From the NCBI RefSeq assembly GCF_000376565.1, contig NZ_BARG01000052.1, positions 62,001 to 126,000 on the forward strand: DNA of 64,000 nucleotides, given 5' to 3'. The stretch is from Streptomyces hokutonensis (GTDB taxonomy: Bacteria; Actinomycetota; Actinomycetes; Streptomycetales; Streptomycetaceae). Shown piece after piece: positions 1 to 8,424 of the stretch. Each line of letters starts with the position of its first letter. The stretch's first letter is position 1. The notes beneath the pieces are model-generated. The model searched no databases. It saw only the letters and a list, made by a program, of their open reading frames with translations, and was not told the DNA's origin. Both the position numbers and the translations under genes were made by a program.

Positions 1-2089
1 CGGCGGACCGCGCCACGAAGCGGGCGGCTCCTCCGGTCACCCGGAACAGGAACCCTCCGCCGTCCTCGCCGGCCTGGAAGAACTGCGTGGAGGCGTCGAA
101 GCTCATACGGCGCGTGATGCCCTGCCAGGGGCGGCGCAGCAGTTCCGAGCGCAGGGCGGTACGGCCGTCGTCGCCGACGGAGGCAAGGCCGTGGGCGGCG
201 AACCGGACGGCGTCGTACGCCTCGGCCGCCCAGGCGCCCGGCGCGTGTCCGTGGCGGGCGCGGAACGCGGCGGCGAACGCCTTGGTACGGGTGTCGGCGT
301 TCGCGTCGGTGTAGCCCGTGGCGATCCTCCAGCCCTCGCCGGCGGCGAGGAAGGGGGCGCCGAGGACCTGCTCGCTCGCGACCCGGGCGCCCCGGTGTCC
401 CGCGTCCCGCAGCGCGCGGGCGCAGGCGGCGGCACGGTCCGGGCTCACCCCGCCGAAGAGGACGGCGTCGCGGGGGCGGGCGGCGATACGGCCGGCGGCC
501 CCGGTGAAGTCCTCGTCCGCGGCCACCTCCTCCACCGTCGTCCCGCCGTCGAGCACGCCGTCGACGGTGGTGATGCGGACCGTGACCAGGCTCTGCGCCT
601 CGGTGGCCAGGTCGTGCACGATCACCGTGCGGGCGGGTTTGACGGCCCGGTTCAGATAGATCACCCCCGCGATCGGGCCGACGATCCGGGTGTTGCGCAG
701 CACGAGGGCGCTGGTGGTGTTGACGACGTCGAGGGCTTCGGTGTCGGCGCGGGTGATCAGCAGGGTCAGCCGGGCCTTCGTGCACGGGGCGAGGGCGGCG
801 GGTACGGTCGCGTTCGTGCCCGCGGCGATCACCACGGACACGTCCGGGTCGGCGGCCAGCTTGGCGGCCGCAGCGGCGGAGCCCTTCGCGGTGCCGCCGT
901 CGTCCGCGGTGCGCAGGACGAGATCCACGGTTCGCTCGGCGTCCCGGTTGTGCTGCTCGACGGCGAGGAGTGCGCCGCGCCGGTGGTTGGTGAACGAGGG
1001 GTCGTCCGGGCTGCCGAGCAGGGCGACGACATGGCGGGAGCGCCGTACGGAACCGGTGTTCGCCGACGCGGCGGACCGGCCCCACTCCCACCACGCGCCC
1101 GCCCCGGCCACCGCCGATACCCCGAGCGCGGCCCCCGCGACGAGCAGGCGCCGCCGGGTGGGCGAGGGCGGCGCGTCCACCGGGGAGGGCCCGGCGAGCA
1201 TCGTCGGATCGGGAACGGGCAGGTCGAGGACGCGTGCGGCACGGGCGGCCACCAGGGCCGGCAGCCCTTCGGGCAGCCACTCGGCCAGGGCGAACTCGCC
1301 GAAGGCGTCGCGGAGTTCACGGGCGCTGGGGCGGCGCTCCGGTTCCTTCGCCAGGCAGCGTCGTACGGTCCGGCCGAGGCTCTCCGGGATGCCGTCCAGG
1401 TCCGGCTCCTCGCCGACGGTCCGGTACAGCACGGCCGCCGCGCCGCCGGTACCGAACGGCGGGCGGCCGGTGGCCGTGTGGGCGAGGACGCAGCCGAGCG
1501 AGAAGACGTCGCTGGACGGGCCGACGGTGAGCCCGCGCGCCTGCTCGGGGGAGAGGTAGCCGGGGGAGCCGACGACGGTGCCGTCCGTGGTGAGCGCGGT
1601 CGCGCCGACGGCCCGCGCGATCCCGAAGTCGATCAGCCGCGGCCCGTCCGCGGCCAGCAGCACGTTCGCGGGCTTGACGTCCCGGTGGACCAGCCCGGCC
1701 TTGTGCACCCCGTCCAGTGCCTCGGCCAGCACGGCACCGAGCCCGCGCAGCTGCGCCTCGGGCCAGGGGCCGCGCAGCGCCACTGCCTCGGCGAGGGACG
1801 GGCCGGGCACATACGCGGTGGCCAGCCACGGGGATCGGGCGTCCGCGTCGGCCGCGACGACCGGCACGGTCCACCGGCTCGTGAGGCGCGACGCCAGCTC
1901 GGCCTCACGGCGGAAACGGGCGCGGAAGCCGGGGTCGTCGGCATACTCGGCGCGGATCACCTTCAGCGCGCACCACGCGCCGTGCGGCGAGCGCGCCAGG
2001 TAGACGACGCCCATGCCGCCCGCGCCGAGCCGCCCGGCTAGCCGGTGCCCGCCGATCAGGGACGGATCGGTGGGCAGGAGCCGTTCCAA
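1..2089 (-). CDS. Membrane Ser/Thr protein kinase with solute-binding-protein sensor (3' end off window)
   Basis: The N-terminal Hanks-type kinase has the glycine loop LGAGGMGVVY (about residues 21-30), Lys43, catalytic HRD Asp137 and DFG Asp154. A proline-rich linker and one membrane helix follow near residue 330. The rest resembles a type 1 periplasmic binding (leucine-binding) domain and should lie outside the cell. I chose the TTG at 2089 because GGAGG lies 8 nt upstream and the kinase fold starts just after it. No stop is reached before the window edge, so the C-terminus is missing, probably by little, since the paralogue next door is 725 aa. The gene starts 33 bp after that paralogue and is probably co-transcribed with it. 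Inference: ligand binding outside gates phosphorylation inside. The substrate is unknown. Confidence 0.88.
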   Translation of the reverse strand, partial: MERLLPTDPSLIGGHRLAGRLGAGGMGVVYLARSPHGAWCALKVIRAEYADDPGFRARFRREAELASRLTSRWTVPVVAADADARSPWLATAYVPGPSLAEAVALRGPWPEAQLRGLGAVLAEALDGVHKAGLVHRDVKPANVLLAADGPRLIDFGIARAVGATALTTDGTVVGSPGYLSPEQARGLTVGPSSDVFSLGCVLAHTATGRPPFGTGGAAAVLYRTVGEEPDLDGIPESLGRTVRRCLAKEPERRPSARELRDAFGEFALAEWLPEGLPALVAARAARVLDLPVPDPTMLAGPSPVDAPPSPTRRRLLVAGAALGVSAVAGAGAWWEWGRSAASANTGSVRRSRHVVALLGSPDDPSFTNHRRGALLAVEQHNRDAERTVDLVLRTADDGGTAKGSAAAAAKLAADPDVSVVIAAGTNATVPAALAPCTKARLTLLITRADTEALDVVNTTSALVLRNTRIVGPIAGVIYLNRAVKPARTVIVHDLATEAQSLVTVRITTVDGVLDGGTTVEEVAADEDFTGAAGRIAARPRDAVLFGGVSPDRAAACARALRDAGHRGARVASEQVLGAPFLAAGEGWRIATGYTDANADTRTKAFAAAFRARHGHAPGAWAAEAYDAVRFAAHGLASVGDDGRTALRSELLRRPWQGITRRMSFDASTQFFQAGEDGGGFLFRVTGGAARFVARSA

Positions 2090-2122
2090 GACAGCCGCCT
2101 CCGTTTCCCCGTCGTTCGTTCC

Positions 2123-4300
2123 TCAGCCCTGGCTCTGCGCCGCACGGTTCAGATCGCCGAGCGATCCCAGCTGCCGGAACCGCCCGCCGCGGACCTCGTG
2201 GACGAAGGTCTCGTCCGCCCAGCCCGTCGAGCTGTTGTCGTACTGGTGGAGGTCGCCGAAGGCGTATGTGCGGGCGATGCCCCGGTACTTCACCTTCGCC
2301 AGCCGCACGGCGAGATCGGCCCGCACCGGCCGTCGACGCGTCCCGGCCGGGACCGTGCGGGCGAACTCGGCGAGCAGCATTTTCACACTGTCGTACGCCT
2401 CGGTCGCGTACGGCTCCGGAGTGCTGCCGTACCGCTTCCGCCAGGCAGCGGTGAAGTCCTTGGCCCGCTTCGTCGTCAGGACGGAGGGGTCCACGGCGTC
2501 CGTCACCACGAACCAGCCCTCCCCGGCCGCGCCCGCGAGGCGCGGGAAGTCCGAGCCGTAGAGCTGGTGTTGCATCCAGCGCGGCCCGGTGAAGCCGGCC
2601 GCGGCCAGCTCCTGGGCCGTGCGGACGGTGGCGTCCAGGGCGCCCAGGTACACGAATGCCTTCACACCGGCGGCGAGGACATCACGCACCGCCTTCGGGC
2701 CGTCGTCCGTGTCCTCCGCGACGACGCGGGGCACGACCTCGCTCTTGAGGACGTTGCGCCAGTTGGTGACCACCTGGGTGCCCTCGTCCTGCATGGCCGA
2801 GCCGCCGGCCCGGTCGATCACGACGCCGGCCGGCACCACCTGTCGGGTGATGTAGGCGTGCAGTCCGATCCAGCCGCCGAGCGCGGCGTGGGCAGGGGCG
2901 CTCTGGAACGAGGTCTTGGGCGAGGTCAGGAAGTAGTCCTGCTGGCCCGTGGTGCTGGAGACATGGGTCAGCCCGGCCGCACCGTAGACGGCCGGGGCCG
3001 TCCGCATGGGGATCTCGGCAACCGGTCCCAGTACGGCGACGACGTCCCGGTCGGCGGTGAACTCGCGTGCCACCGCCCGGGCGGTGTCCGTGTCGCCCCG
3101 GTCGGCGAGGACCTTCACCTTCAGGTCGTAGGAGCGCGTCCGCGTGGCGTTGTGCTCGGCGACGGCGAGGCGGGCGGCGCGTTCGGAGGCCCGGCTGACG
3201 GCCGCCTCGGCCGTGCCGGTGGTCGTGTGCACACCGAGGACGTACACGGGACGCGCGGGGCTCGCGGCCGGCTTCTCGTCGTCCCCCGACGCCCACACCG
3301 CCGCCCCGGTCCCGCCGCCCGCGAGCAGCAGCGCGCCGCCGGCCAGCAGCAGACGGCGCCGTCCCGGGTGCCGGGCGGGATCGGCCGGTTCGTCCACGAC
3401 CGTGGGCTCGACGTCCGGGAAGGCGAGGCTCTCGGCGGCCCGTGCCGCGACCATCCGGGCGACGGGGTCGGGGAGCCAGCCGCCGGAGGCGTCCGGAGCG
3501 TCATCGGTGAACACGCGCCGTATGTCCTCGGCAGTGGGCCGCTCGGACGGGTCCTTGGCCAGGCAGCGTTCCACCAAGGGCCGCAACTCGCTCTCCACAC
3601 CGGCGAGTTCGGGTTCGTCGTGGACCGTGCGGTACATCAGGGCGTCCGGTGTCCCGGTGCCGAAGGGAGGCGTGCCGGTCGAGGCGTACGCCAGCACACA
3701 GCCCAGCGCGAAGACGTCGCTCGCGGACGTGGCGGGCTGCCCCTCGGCCTGCTCCGGGGCGAGAAAACCCGGGGTGCCGACCACGAGCCCGGACGCGGTG
3801 AGCGCCGTGTCGTCGGTGGCGCGCGCGATGCCGAAGTCGATCAGGCGCGGCCCGTCCAGGGCGAGCAGTACGTTGCCCGGCTTGACGTCCCGGTGCACGA
3901 GCCCGGCCGCGTGCACGGCGTCCAGCGCCCCGGCCAGCAGCCCGCCCAGGACACGTACGGCCTGCGAAGACAGCGGGCCGTGCGCGGCGACCGCCTCCGC
4001 GACGGAGGGTCCGGGAACGAACGCGGTGGCCAGCCACGGCTCGCGCGCCCCGGCGTCCGCGTCCAGGACGGGAACCACCCAGGGGCTGTCCACCCGCCGC
4101 GCCAGCTCCACCTCCCGCGCGAACCGGGCCCGGAAGTCGTCGTCCCCGGCGCCCTCGCCCCGGATCACCTTGACCGCGGCGAGTGCCCCGGATTCGGTGC
4201 GCCCGAGATAGACGACGCCCATGCCGCCGGCGCCGAGCCGCCGCAGCAGCCGGAACCCCGCGATGCGGGACGGGTCGGAGGACCGCAGCGGTTCGCTCAC
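2123..4300 (-). CDS. Membrane Ser/Thr protein kinase with solute-binding-protein sensor
   Basis: A complete 725-aa paralogue of the neighbouring kinase. The glycine loop is LGAGGMGVVY, with Lys44, catalytic Asp138 in HRDVKPGN and DFG Asp155. The activation segment ends in a TPGFLAPEQ motif. A hydrophobic helix (RRLLLAGGALLLAGG, near residue 335) leads to an extracellular domain like leucine/amide-type binding proteins. There are no PASTA repeats, so this is not a PknB-type cell-wall sensor. The GTG start at 4300 overlaps the stop of the upstream lipoprotein by 4 bp (GTGA), implying translational coupling. Kinases with fused ABC-type binding domains are known in Streptomyces, but the ligands are generally undefined. 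Ligand sensing is inferred from domain order. Confidence 0.92.
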   Translation of the reverse strand: MSEPLRSSDPSRIAGFRLLRRLGAGGMGVVYLGRTESGALAAVKVIRGEGAGDDDFRARFAREVELARRVDSPWVVPVLDADAGAREPWLATAFVPGPSVAEAVAAHGPLSSQAVRVLGGLLAGALDAVHAAGLVHRDVKPGNVLLALDGPRLIDFGIARATDDTALTASGLVVGTPGFLAPEQAEGQPATSASDVFALGCVLAYASTGTPPFGTGTPDALMYRTVHDEPELAGVESELRPLVERCLAKDPSERPTAEDIRRVFTDDAPDASGGWLPDPVARMVAARAAESLAFPDVEPTVVDEPADPARHPGRRRLLLAGGALLLAGGGTGAAVWASGDDEKPAASPARPVYVLGVHTTTGTAEAAVSRASERAARLAVAEHNATRTRSYDLKVKVLADRGDTDTARAVAREFTADRDVVAVLGPVAEIPMRTAPAVYGAAGLTHVSSTTGQQDYFLTSPKTSFQSAPAHAALGGWIGLHAYITRQVVPAGVVIDRAGGSAMQDEGTQVVTNWRNVLKSEVVPRVVAEDTDDGPKAVRDVLAAGVKAFVYLGALDATVRTAQELAAAGFTGPRWMQHQLYGSDFPRLAGAAGEGWFVVTDAVDPSVLTTKRAKDFTAAWRKRYGSTPEPYATEAYDSVKMLLAEFARTVPAGTRRRPVRADLAVRLAKVKYRGIARTYAFGDLHQYDNSSTGWADETFVHEVRGGRFRQLGSLGDLNRAAQSQG

Positions 4301-5136
4301 TGTCCCGCCCCCTTCGTCCCGGTGGGTTCGGCGGCGTCGCCGGCCCTGCCCTTGCCGTCGATGCTCGCCGCGACGAAGGTCATTCCCTTGCCCATGTCGG
4401 TGGTGACGGCGGAGTCCTCGGCCTCGGTCCGGCCCGAGCCGTGTCGCGCGGTCGCGGCCACGGTGACCGGTCCCATCCGGAACTTGTACCAGTCGAAGGG
4501 ATGCGGCTTGGCGCCGTCGGCGGCCCAACTCCCGGTCTCCGTCAGGTCGTCGTCGGAGATCACGGACCGCCCGTCGGTGAACGCGTCCACCCGGGAGAAC
4601 AGGCCGAGCACCCGGTCCGTGGCGTTCAGCTGCTGTTCGGGACAGCGCAGCGCCTCCTCCAGCGACCCGGCCATGTCGCGCCGCGCCGACACGACGTCCT
4701 GGTGGACGGTGACGGTCAACGACACGTACACCGGCCCCTTGCCGTCCTTCGCCGGCAGCTCGTACGCCCGGGTGAGACTGGCCAGCACGGTGCCGGGCAG
4801 CGCCTCGCGCCGCCACAGGCAGTCCTCGCCGAGCACGGCCCACTCGGCCGGATCGCTCTCGAAGGGATCGCGCCTGCGGTACCCGGTGCCGAAGTAGTCG
4901 GGGCGCACGGTGAGTTCACGAACGAACGCGACCGCCTCGGCCCGCGTTTTCGGCGCCCGGTCCTCGGCGAGCGTGTACGGCTCGGTCACGGGCGACGCCG
5001 AGGCCGAGGGCGAAGCACCGGCCCCCTTCTTCGGCGTCCCCTCCGCTTTCGGCTCGTCGTCGCCCGCCCCGCCACTGCACCCCGCCAGCAGTAACGCCCC
5101 CGTCGTCGCCGCTAAGACTGGTCTCCACCCGGCCAT
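4297..5136 (-). CDS. Secreted lipoprotein, first gene of kinase operon
   Basis: A 279-aa protein with a signal peptide ending in the lipobox LLAGC (Cys about residue 20), followed by a Gly/Asp/Glu/Lys-rich linker typical of surface lipoproteins. The mature part has no domain I can name. It is mixed alpha/beta and contains a Cys pair in the centre. The gene precedes, and overlaps by 4 bp, the first of two sensor kinases, so it may present or sequester a ligand for their outer domains. That role is inference from order only. The promoter should lie in the 584-bp gap upstream, shared with the divergent MHYT gene. Confidence 0.82.
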   Translation of the reverse strand: MAGWRPVLAATTGALLLAGCSGGAGDDEPKAEGTPKKGAGASPSASASPVTEPYTLAEDRAPKTRAEAVAFVRELTVRPDYFGTGYRRRDPFESDPAEWAVLGEDCLWRREALPGTVLASLTRAYELPAKDGKGPVYVSLTVTVHQDVVSARRDMAGSLEEALRCPEQQLNATDRVLGLFSRVDAFTDGRSVISDDDLTETGSWAADGAKPHPFDWYKFRMGPVTVAATARHGSGRTEAEDSAVTTDMGKGMTFVAASIDGKGRAGDAAEPTGTKGAGQ

Positions 5137-5720
5137 GCGTCACTCCCACCCCTGGTGCCCGCACCCTGGGACGAGTGTGGCGCACGTCAACGTTCTCGGT
5201 TGCCAACTGCCCTTACAAACATGAGTAGTTAGCGGTTCTGACGACGACACCCGGCGTTCCGGTTGCAGCCGGGGCGTGCGCGGTCGGCCGGAGGGTGAAC
5301 TCGCCACGTTGGTGGGCTTTATGGGCAGTGGTGGCGATGTATCGATTCGGCTAACAGCTATCCAGGTTGTGCAGGAAATGTGTGCAGGCCGTGATTGAAT
5401 CATGCACAACTCGGCCTGGTGGCTTGAACTCGACCGTTCGGTTCCCCGTGTCCTGTCTCCGTTCGCAGGATGTCCGCGCGCTCGTGCATGTCCGCCCGGC
5501 CGAGCCGGTACGAACGTGCGGCAGGGGCGGGAGTGGTCGATCCGCGCGCGCCCCTGCCGTGGCGCACCCTGTGTCCCCGCGCGTCTCCCGACCGGAGGCC
5601 CGCGCCCGGCGCGGCCCGGCGGTCTCCGTGGCCCGTCGGACGGGAGCGTGCGCACGTCACCGTGCCGGCACACCGCGACTGCGGTGCCGCCTGCCTGCAC
5701 GCACGTGAAGGGAACCCTCG
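5137..5720. promoter_or_regulatory. Divergent intergenic region with inverted repeat
   Basis: A 584-bp gap between the lipoprotein (leftward) and the MHYT gene (rightward). I see no convincing gene in it; open frames here lack ribosome sites and Streptomyces codon bias. A less GC-rich core (5205-5420) holds a perfect 8-bp inverted repeat, GTTGTGCA at 5366-5373 and TGCACAAC at 5403-5410, separated by 29 bp. Promoters for both flanking genes presumably lie here, but I cannot assign -35/-10 boxes with confidence. Confidence 0.4.
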
Positions 5721-6563
5721 ATGACCGCCACCGTCTCCGACTTCTACTACGGCGCAGTGACACCTGTCGCCGCCTACCTGATGGCATGCCTGGGCGCGGC
5801 CCTCGGGCTGCGCTGCACGACCCGCTCGCTGCGCCGCCCGCAGCACAGAGCCCGGTGGCTGGCCATGGGCGCGGTGTCGATCGGCTGCGGTATATGGACC
5901 ATGCACTTCATCGCCATGATCGGCTTCAGCGTCCAGGGCGCGCTGGTCAACTACGACACGACGAAGACGCTCCTGAGCCTCCTCGTGGCGATCGTGGTGG
6001 TCGCCGTAGGAGTGTTCCTGGTCGGCTACCGGGGCGGCTCACCGCTCAACCTCGCCATCGCGGGCACGGTCACCGGACTCGGCGTGGCGGCGATGCACTA
6101 CCTCGGGATGGCCGCCATCCAGACGAACGGCACCCTCCACTACGACCCGCTGACCGTGGTGCTGTCCGTGGTGATCGCCGTGGGGGCGGCCACCGCGGCG
6201 CTGTGGGCGGCGGTCTCCATCCACGCGCTGTGGGCGAGCCTCGGCGCGAGCCTGGTCATGGGTGTGGCCGTGACCGGCATGCACTACACCGGCATGGCCG
6301 CGGTCTCCGTGCACCTCACCCACCAGGCCGCGTCCGCGCAGTCCTCGGCCGACCTGGTCGCGTTCCTCCTGGTCATGCTCGCCGGCCCGCTCATCGTCCT
6401 GCTGATCGCCGCCGTCATCGTCATGTTCGACCCGGACATGATGCTCGGTGACGACGAGACGAGCGAGCAGGCGCCCGCCCCCGCGCCGCTGTTCGGCGGC
6501 GACTCCGTGTTCCCGGCGCAGCAGCAGGCACAGCAGTCGCAGACGCACACCTCCTCCTGGTGA
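5721..6563 (+). CDS. MHYT-domain integral membrane sensor protein
   Basis: A 280-aa protein of about seven hydrophobic helices. It carries the three MHYT-type motifs that define the family: MHFIAM (Met61-His62), MHYLGM (Met125-His126) and MHYTGM (Met187-His188). In the family these His/Met pairs near the outer membrane face are proposed to bind metal (copper) and sense oxygen, CO or NO. Here no GGDEF, EAL or kinase output follows. The tail (residues 245-280) is a polar Gln/Pro-rich cytoplasmic stretch, so this is a stand-alone sensor or transporter-like version. GAAGGGAA lies about 7 nt before the ATG. Ligand and output are unknown. Confidence 0.88.
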   Translation: MTATVSDFYYGAVTPVAAYLMACLGAALGLRCTTRSLRRPQHRARWLAMGAVSIGCGIWTMHFIAMIGFSVQGALVNYDTTKTLLSLLVAIVVVAVGVFLVGYRGGSPLNLAIAGTVTGLGVAAMHYLGMAAIQTNGTLHYDPLTVVLSVVIAVGAATAALWAAVSIHALWASLGASLVMGVAVTGMHYTGMAAVSVHLTHQAASAQSSADLVAFLLVMLAGPLIVLLIAAVIVMFDPDMMLGDDETSEQAPAPAPLFGGDSVFPAQQQAQQSQTHTSSW

Positions 6564-6602
6564 CCTGACGGCGGCACCCCGGGCACACACGGCCGTCCGC
6601 GC

Positions 6603-7526
6603 TCACATGCCGTTCTCCGCAGGGAGGGTGCGGGCGCCGGACGGTCCCGCACCCTCGGTCCTGGCCTCCAGCGCGCGCACCACGGCCACCATGTCCTCGC
6701 CGCCGTGACCCCGCGCCACGGTCTCGTCGTAGAGGGCGTGGCAGATGTCGAGGAGCGGGGAGGCCAGCCCGGCCTTGCGGGCGGCCTCCGCGATCAGCCG
6801 GTTGTTCTTCAGCACGTCAGCGGCCGCCGCCTGCACACCGAAGTCCCGGCCCACCAGCTTGGGCGCCTTCGTCCGGGAGACGGAACTGGCCATCGGCCCC
6901 GCGTCCAGCACATCGCGCAACAGGCCCTGGTCGAGCCCGTTCCGGTCGGCGAAGTGGAACGCCTCGGCGAGCCCGGTGACCAGCGTGATCAGGAACAGGT
7001 TCACCGAGAACTTCATCAGCAGGGCGCCCGGCACCGCACCGCAGCCGAACGTCTCCTGGCACACCGGCGCGAGCAGCGGTCGTACGGCCGCCACGGCGTC
7101 GGCGTCCCCGGCCAGCATGCCCACCAACTCGCCCTGCTCCGCCGGGACTCGGGAACCGGAGACCGGGGCCTCGACGTATCTCCCGCCCGCGCTCCGGATG
7201 TCGTCCTGGAGGCTGCCCGAGTACTCGGCCGAGGTCGTGCCCATGTGGACGACGGTGTGTCCCGCGACCCGCGCGGCGAAGTCCGGGGTGCCACGGCCCA
7301 GCACCGCGTCGACGGCCGTCTCGTCGGCCAGCATCAGGAACACGACGTCGTCGGCGCGGTCGAAGACCTCGGCGGGGCCTGCCGCGACCTCGGCCCCGGC
7401 GGCACGCAGGGGTTCGGACCGGCCGGGCGAGCGGTTCCACACCACGAGGGGTGTTCCGGCACGGGCGAGGTTGAGCGCCATGGGCTGCCCCATGACCCCG
7501 AGGCCGACGAAACCCACGTACGCCAC
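6603..7526 (-). CDS. NAD(P)-binding beta-hydroxyacid dehydrogenase-like oxidoreductase
   Basis: About 307 aa with a Rossmann motif GLGVMG at the extreme N-terminus, followed by the all-helical C-terminal domain of the 6-phosphogluconate/3-hydroxyisobutyrate dehydrogenase family. The catalytic Lys lies in the ALLMKFSVN segment. I start it at GTG 7526, six residues before GLG. An upstream ATG at 7574 is possible but has no ribosome site and would begin next to the operator pair. It diverges from a TetR gene, and the shared control region carries two palindromes, so it is probably the repressor's target. The substrate is not evident; imine reductases share this fold. Confidence 0.85.
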   Translation of the reverse strand: MAYVGFVGLGVMGQPMALNLARAGTPLVVWNRSPGRSEPLRAAGAEVAAGPAEVFDRADDVVFLMLADETAVDAVLGRGTPDFAARVAGHTVVHMGTTSAEYSGSLQDDIRSAGGRYVEAPVSGSRVPAEQGELVGMLAGDADAVAAVRPLLAPVCQETFGCGAVPGALLMKFSVNLFLITLVTGLAEAFHFADRNGLDQGLLRDVLDAGPMASSVSRTKAPKLVGRDFGVQAAAADVLKNNRLIAEAARKAGLASPLLDICHALYDETVARGHGGEDMVAVVRALEARTEGAGPSGARTLPAENGM

Positions 7527-7584
7527 GATGCACCGCCGTTTCCGTCCCCCGGCGAGGCGCGGGACCACCACCATCGCCGTTGTT

Positions 7585-7628
7585 TATGACGGCGGTCATA
7601 GTAGTTCACGCTATGACAGCGGTCATAG
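7585..7628. promoter_or_regulatory. Twin palindromic operators for the divergent TetR regulator
   Basis: Two near-identical palindromes lie between the divergent dehydrogenase and TetR genes. Site 1 is TATGACGGCGGTCATA (7585-7600) and site 2 is TATGACAGCGGTCATA (7612-7627, with one extra C/G pair outside). Each has 6-bp arms TATGAC/GTCATA around 4 bp, and centres are 27 bp apart. The spacing, symmetry and placement fit autoregulation by the adjacent TetR-family protein, which would repress both directions. Binding is inferred. Confidence 0.75.
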
Positions 7629-7671
7629 AGTGGAGCGCGGAGAGCCCGTGCGACGGTGACGGAGGTCGGGG

Positions 7672-8268
7672 ATGGCGGCGGCAGAGGCGTCCCGGTACGG
7701 GGCGCGCGAGCGGATGGTCTTCAGCGCGGCGCAGCTCATCCGGCGCGACGGGGTCGCCGCCACTGGGATGCGCGAGGTCGCCGTCCACGCGCACGCGCCG
7801 CGCGGCTCGCTCCAGCACTACTTCCCCGGCGGCAAGGAGCAGTTGGTCAACGAGGCCGTCGGCTGGGCCGGCCGGTACGCGGGCAAGCGCGTCGACCGTT
7901 TCCTCGCCGCGCTGTCCGAGCCGACGCCGAGCGGGCTGTTCGGCGAGATGGTTCGCCAGTGGACCGACGAGTACACGGCCGTCGGCTTCGCGGGCGGGTG
8001 TCCGGTGGCCGCCGCCACGGTGGACTGCGCGGAGACCAGTGCGCCCACGCGTGAAGCCGCTTCCGCCGCCTTCGCCGACTGGAGCGGCTCGGTCGCCCGC
8101 GCGCTCACCGGGATGGGTGTTCCGCAGGAGCGGGCCGGCGCGCTGGCCACCCTCATGATCAGTGCCCTGGAGGGCGCGATCCTCGTGGCCCGGGCCGAGC
8201 GGGACGTCCGTGCCCTGACGACCGTGGCCAGGGAGCTCGGCCCGCTCCTCGATGCCGCGGTGCGCTGA
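7672..8268 (+). CDS. TetR-family repressor (LmrA/YxaF type)
   Basis: A 198-aa regulator. Residues 10-60 form the TetR helix-turn-helix, including the recognition-helix segment RGSLQHYFPGGKEQL that is characteristic of the LmrA/YxaF subgroup. The C-terminal ligand domain (from about residue 75) carries a Cys-containing CPVAAATVDCA stretch common in this subgroup. GGAGG lies 6 nt before the ATG. The gene faces a dehydrogenase across twin palindromes (7585-7627), so it very likely controls itself and that enzyme. The inducer is unknown. Confidence 0.9.
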   Translation: MAAAEASRYGARERMVFSAAQLIRRDGVAATGMREVAVHAHAPRGSLQHYFPGGKEQLVNEAVGWAGRYAGKRVDRFLAALSEPTPSGLFGEMVRQWTDEYTAVGFAGGCPVAAATVDCAETSAPTREAASAAFADWSGSVARALTGMGVPQERAGALATLMISALEGAILVARAERDVRALTTVARELGPLLDAAVR

Positions 8269-8315
8269 TCGGAGGCTCGGGGGCATCATTCGTACCACCA
8301 GTAACAGGCCATCCT

Positions 8316-8368
8316 GTCCGACACGTCGGACGTATGGCACCCTCACTGTTACGATTCAGTGACGCACG
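8316..8368 (+). promoter_or_regulatory. Control region of the LacI-type regulator gene
   Basis: Upstream of the LacI gene there is a 16-bp imperfect palindrome GTCCGACACGTCGGAC (8316-8331, 7-bp arms). A 12-bp word CAGTGACGCACG (8357-8368) recurs exactly upstream of the transporter operon at 9507-9518. GTAACAG (8301-8307) and CTGTTAC (8346-8352) flank this zone as an inverted repeat. Any of these could be the regulator's operator. The repetition of the 12-mer in both promoters is the strongest hint. Confidence 0.45.
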
Positions 8369-8424
8369 CCACCCAGGTCGGGCGCACGGTACCGGTATGT
8401 CCGAGATGTTCCCAGGAGGCTCCC

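Noticed and set aside
191..2041. Long open frame on the plus strand opposite the first kinase
   Set aside because: It is the antisense shadow of a high-GC gene. Composition is Gly/Arg-rich without any domain, and the minus-strand frame has a full kinase.
2045..4897. 950-codon plus-strand frame opposite the second kinase and lipoprotein
   Set aside because: Shadow frame produced by GC3 bias; no ribosome site and low-complexity Arg/Gly/His composition.
6564..6602. Possible terminator between MHYT and dehydrogenase genes
   Set aside because: GACGGC/GCCGTC arms are only 6 bp with a loop of about 20 nt, not better than chance in this GC content.
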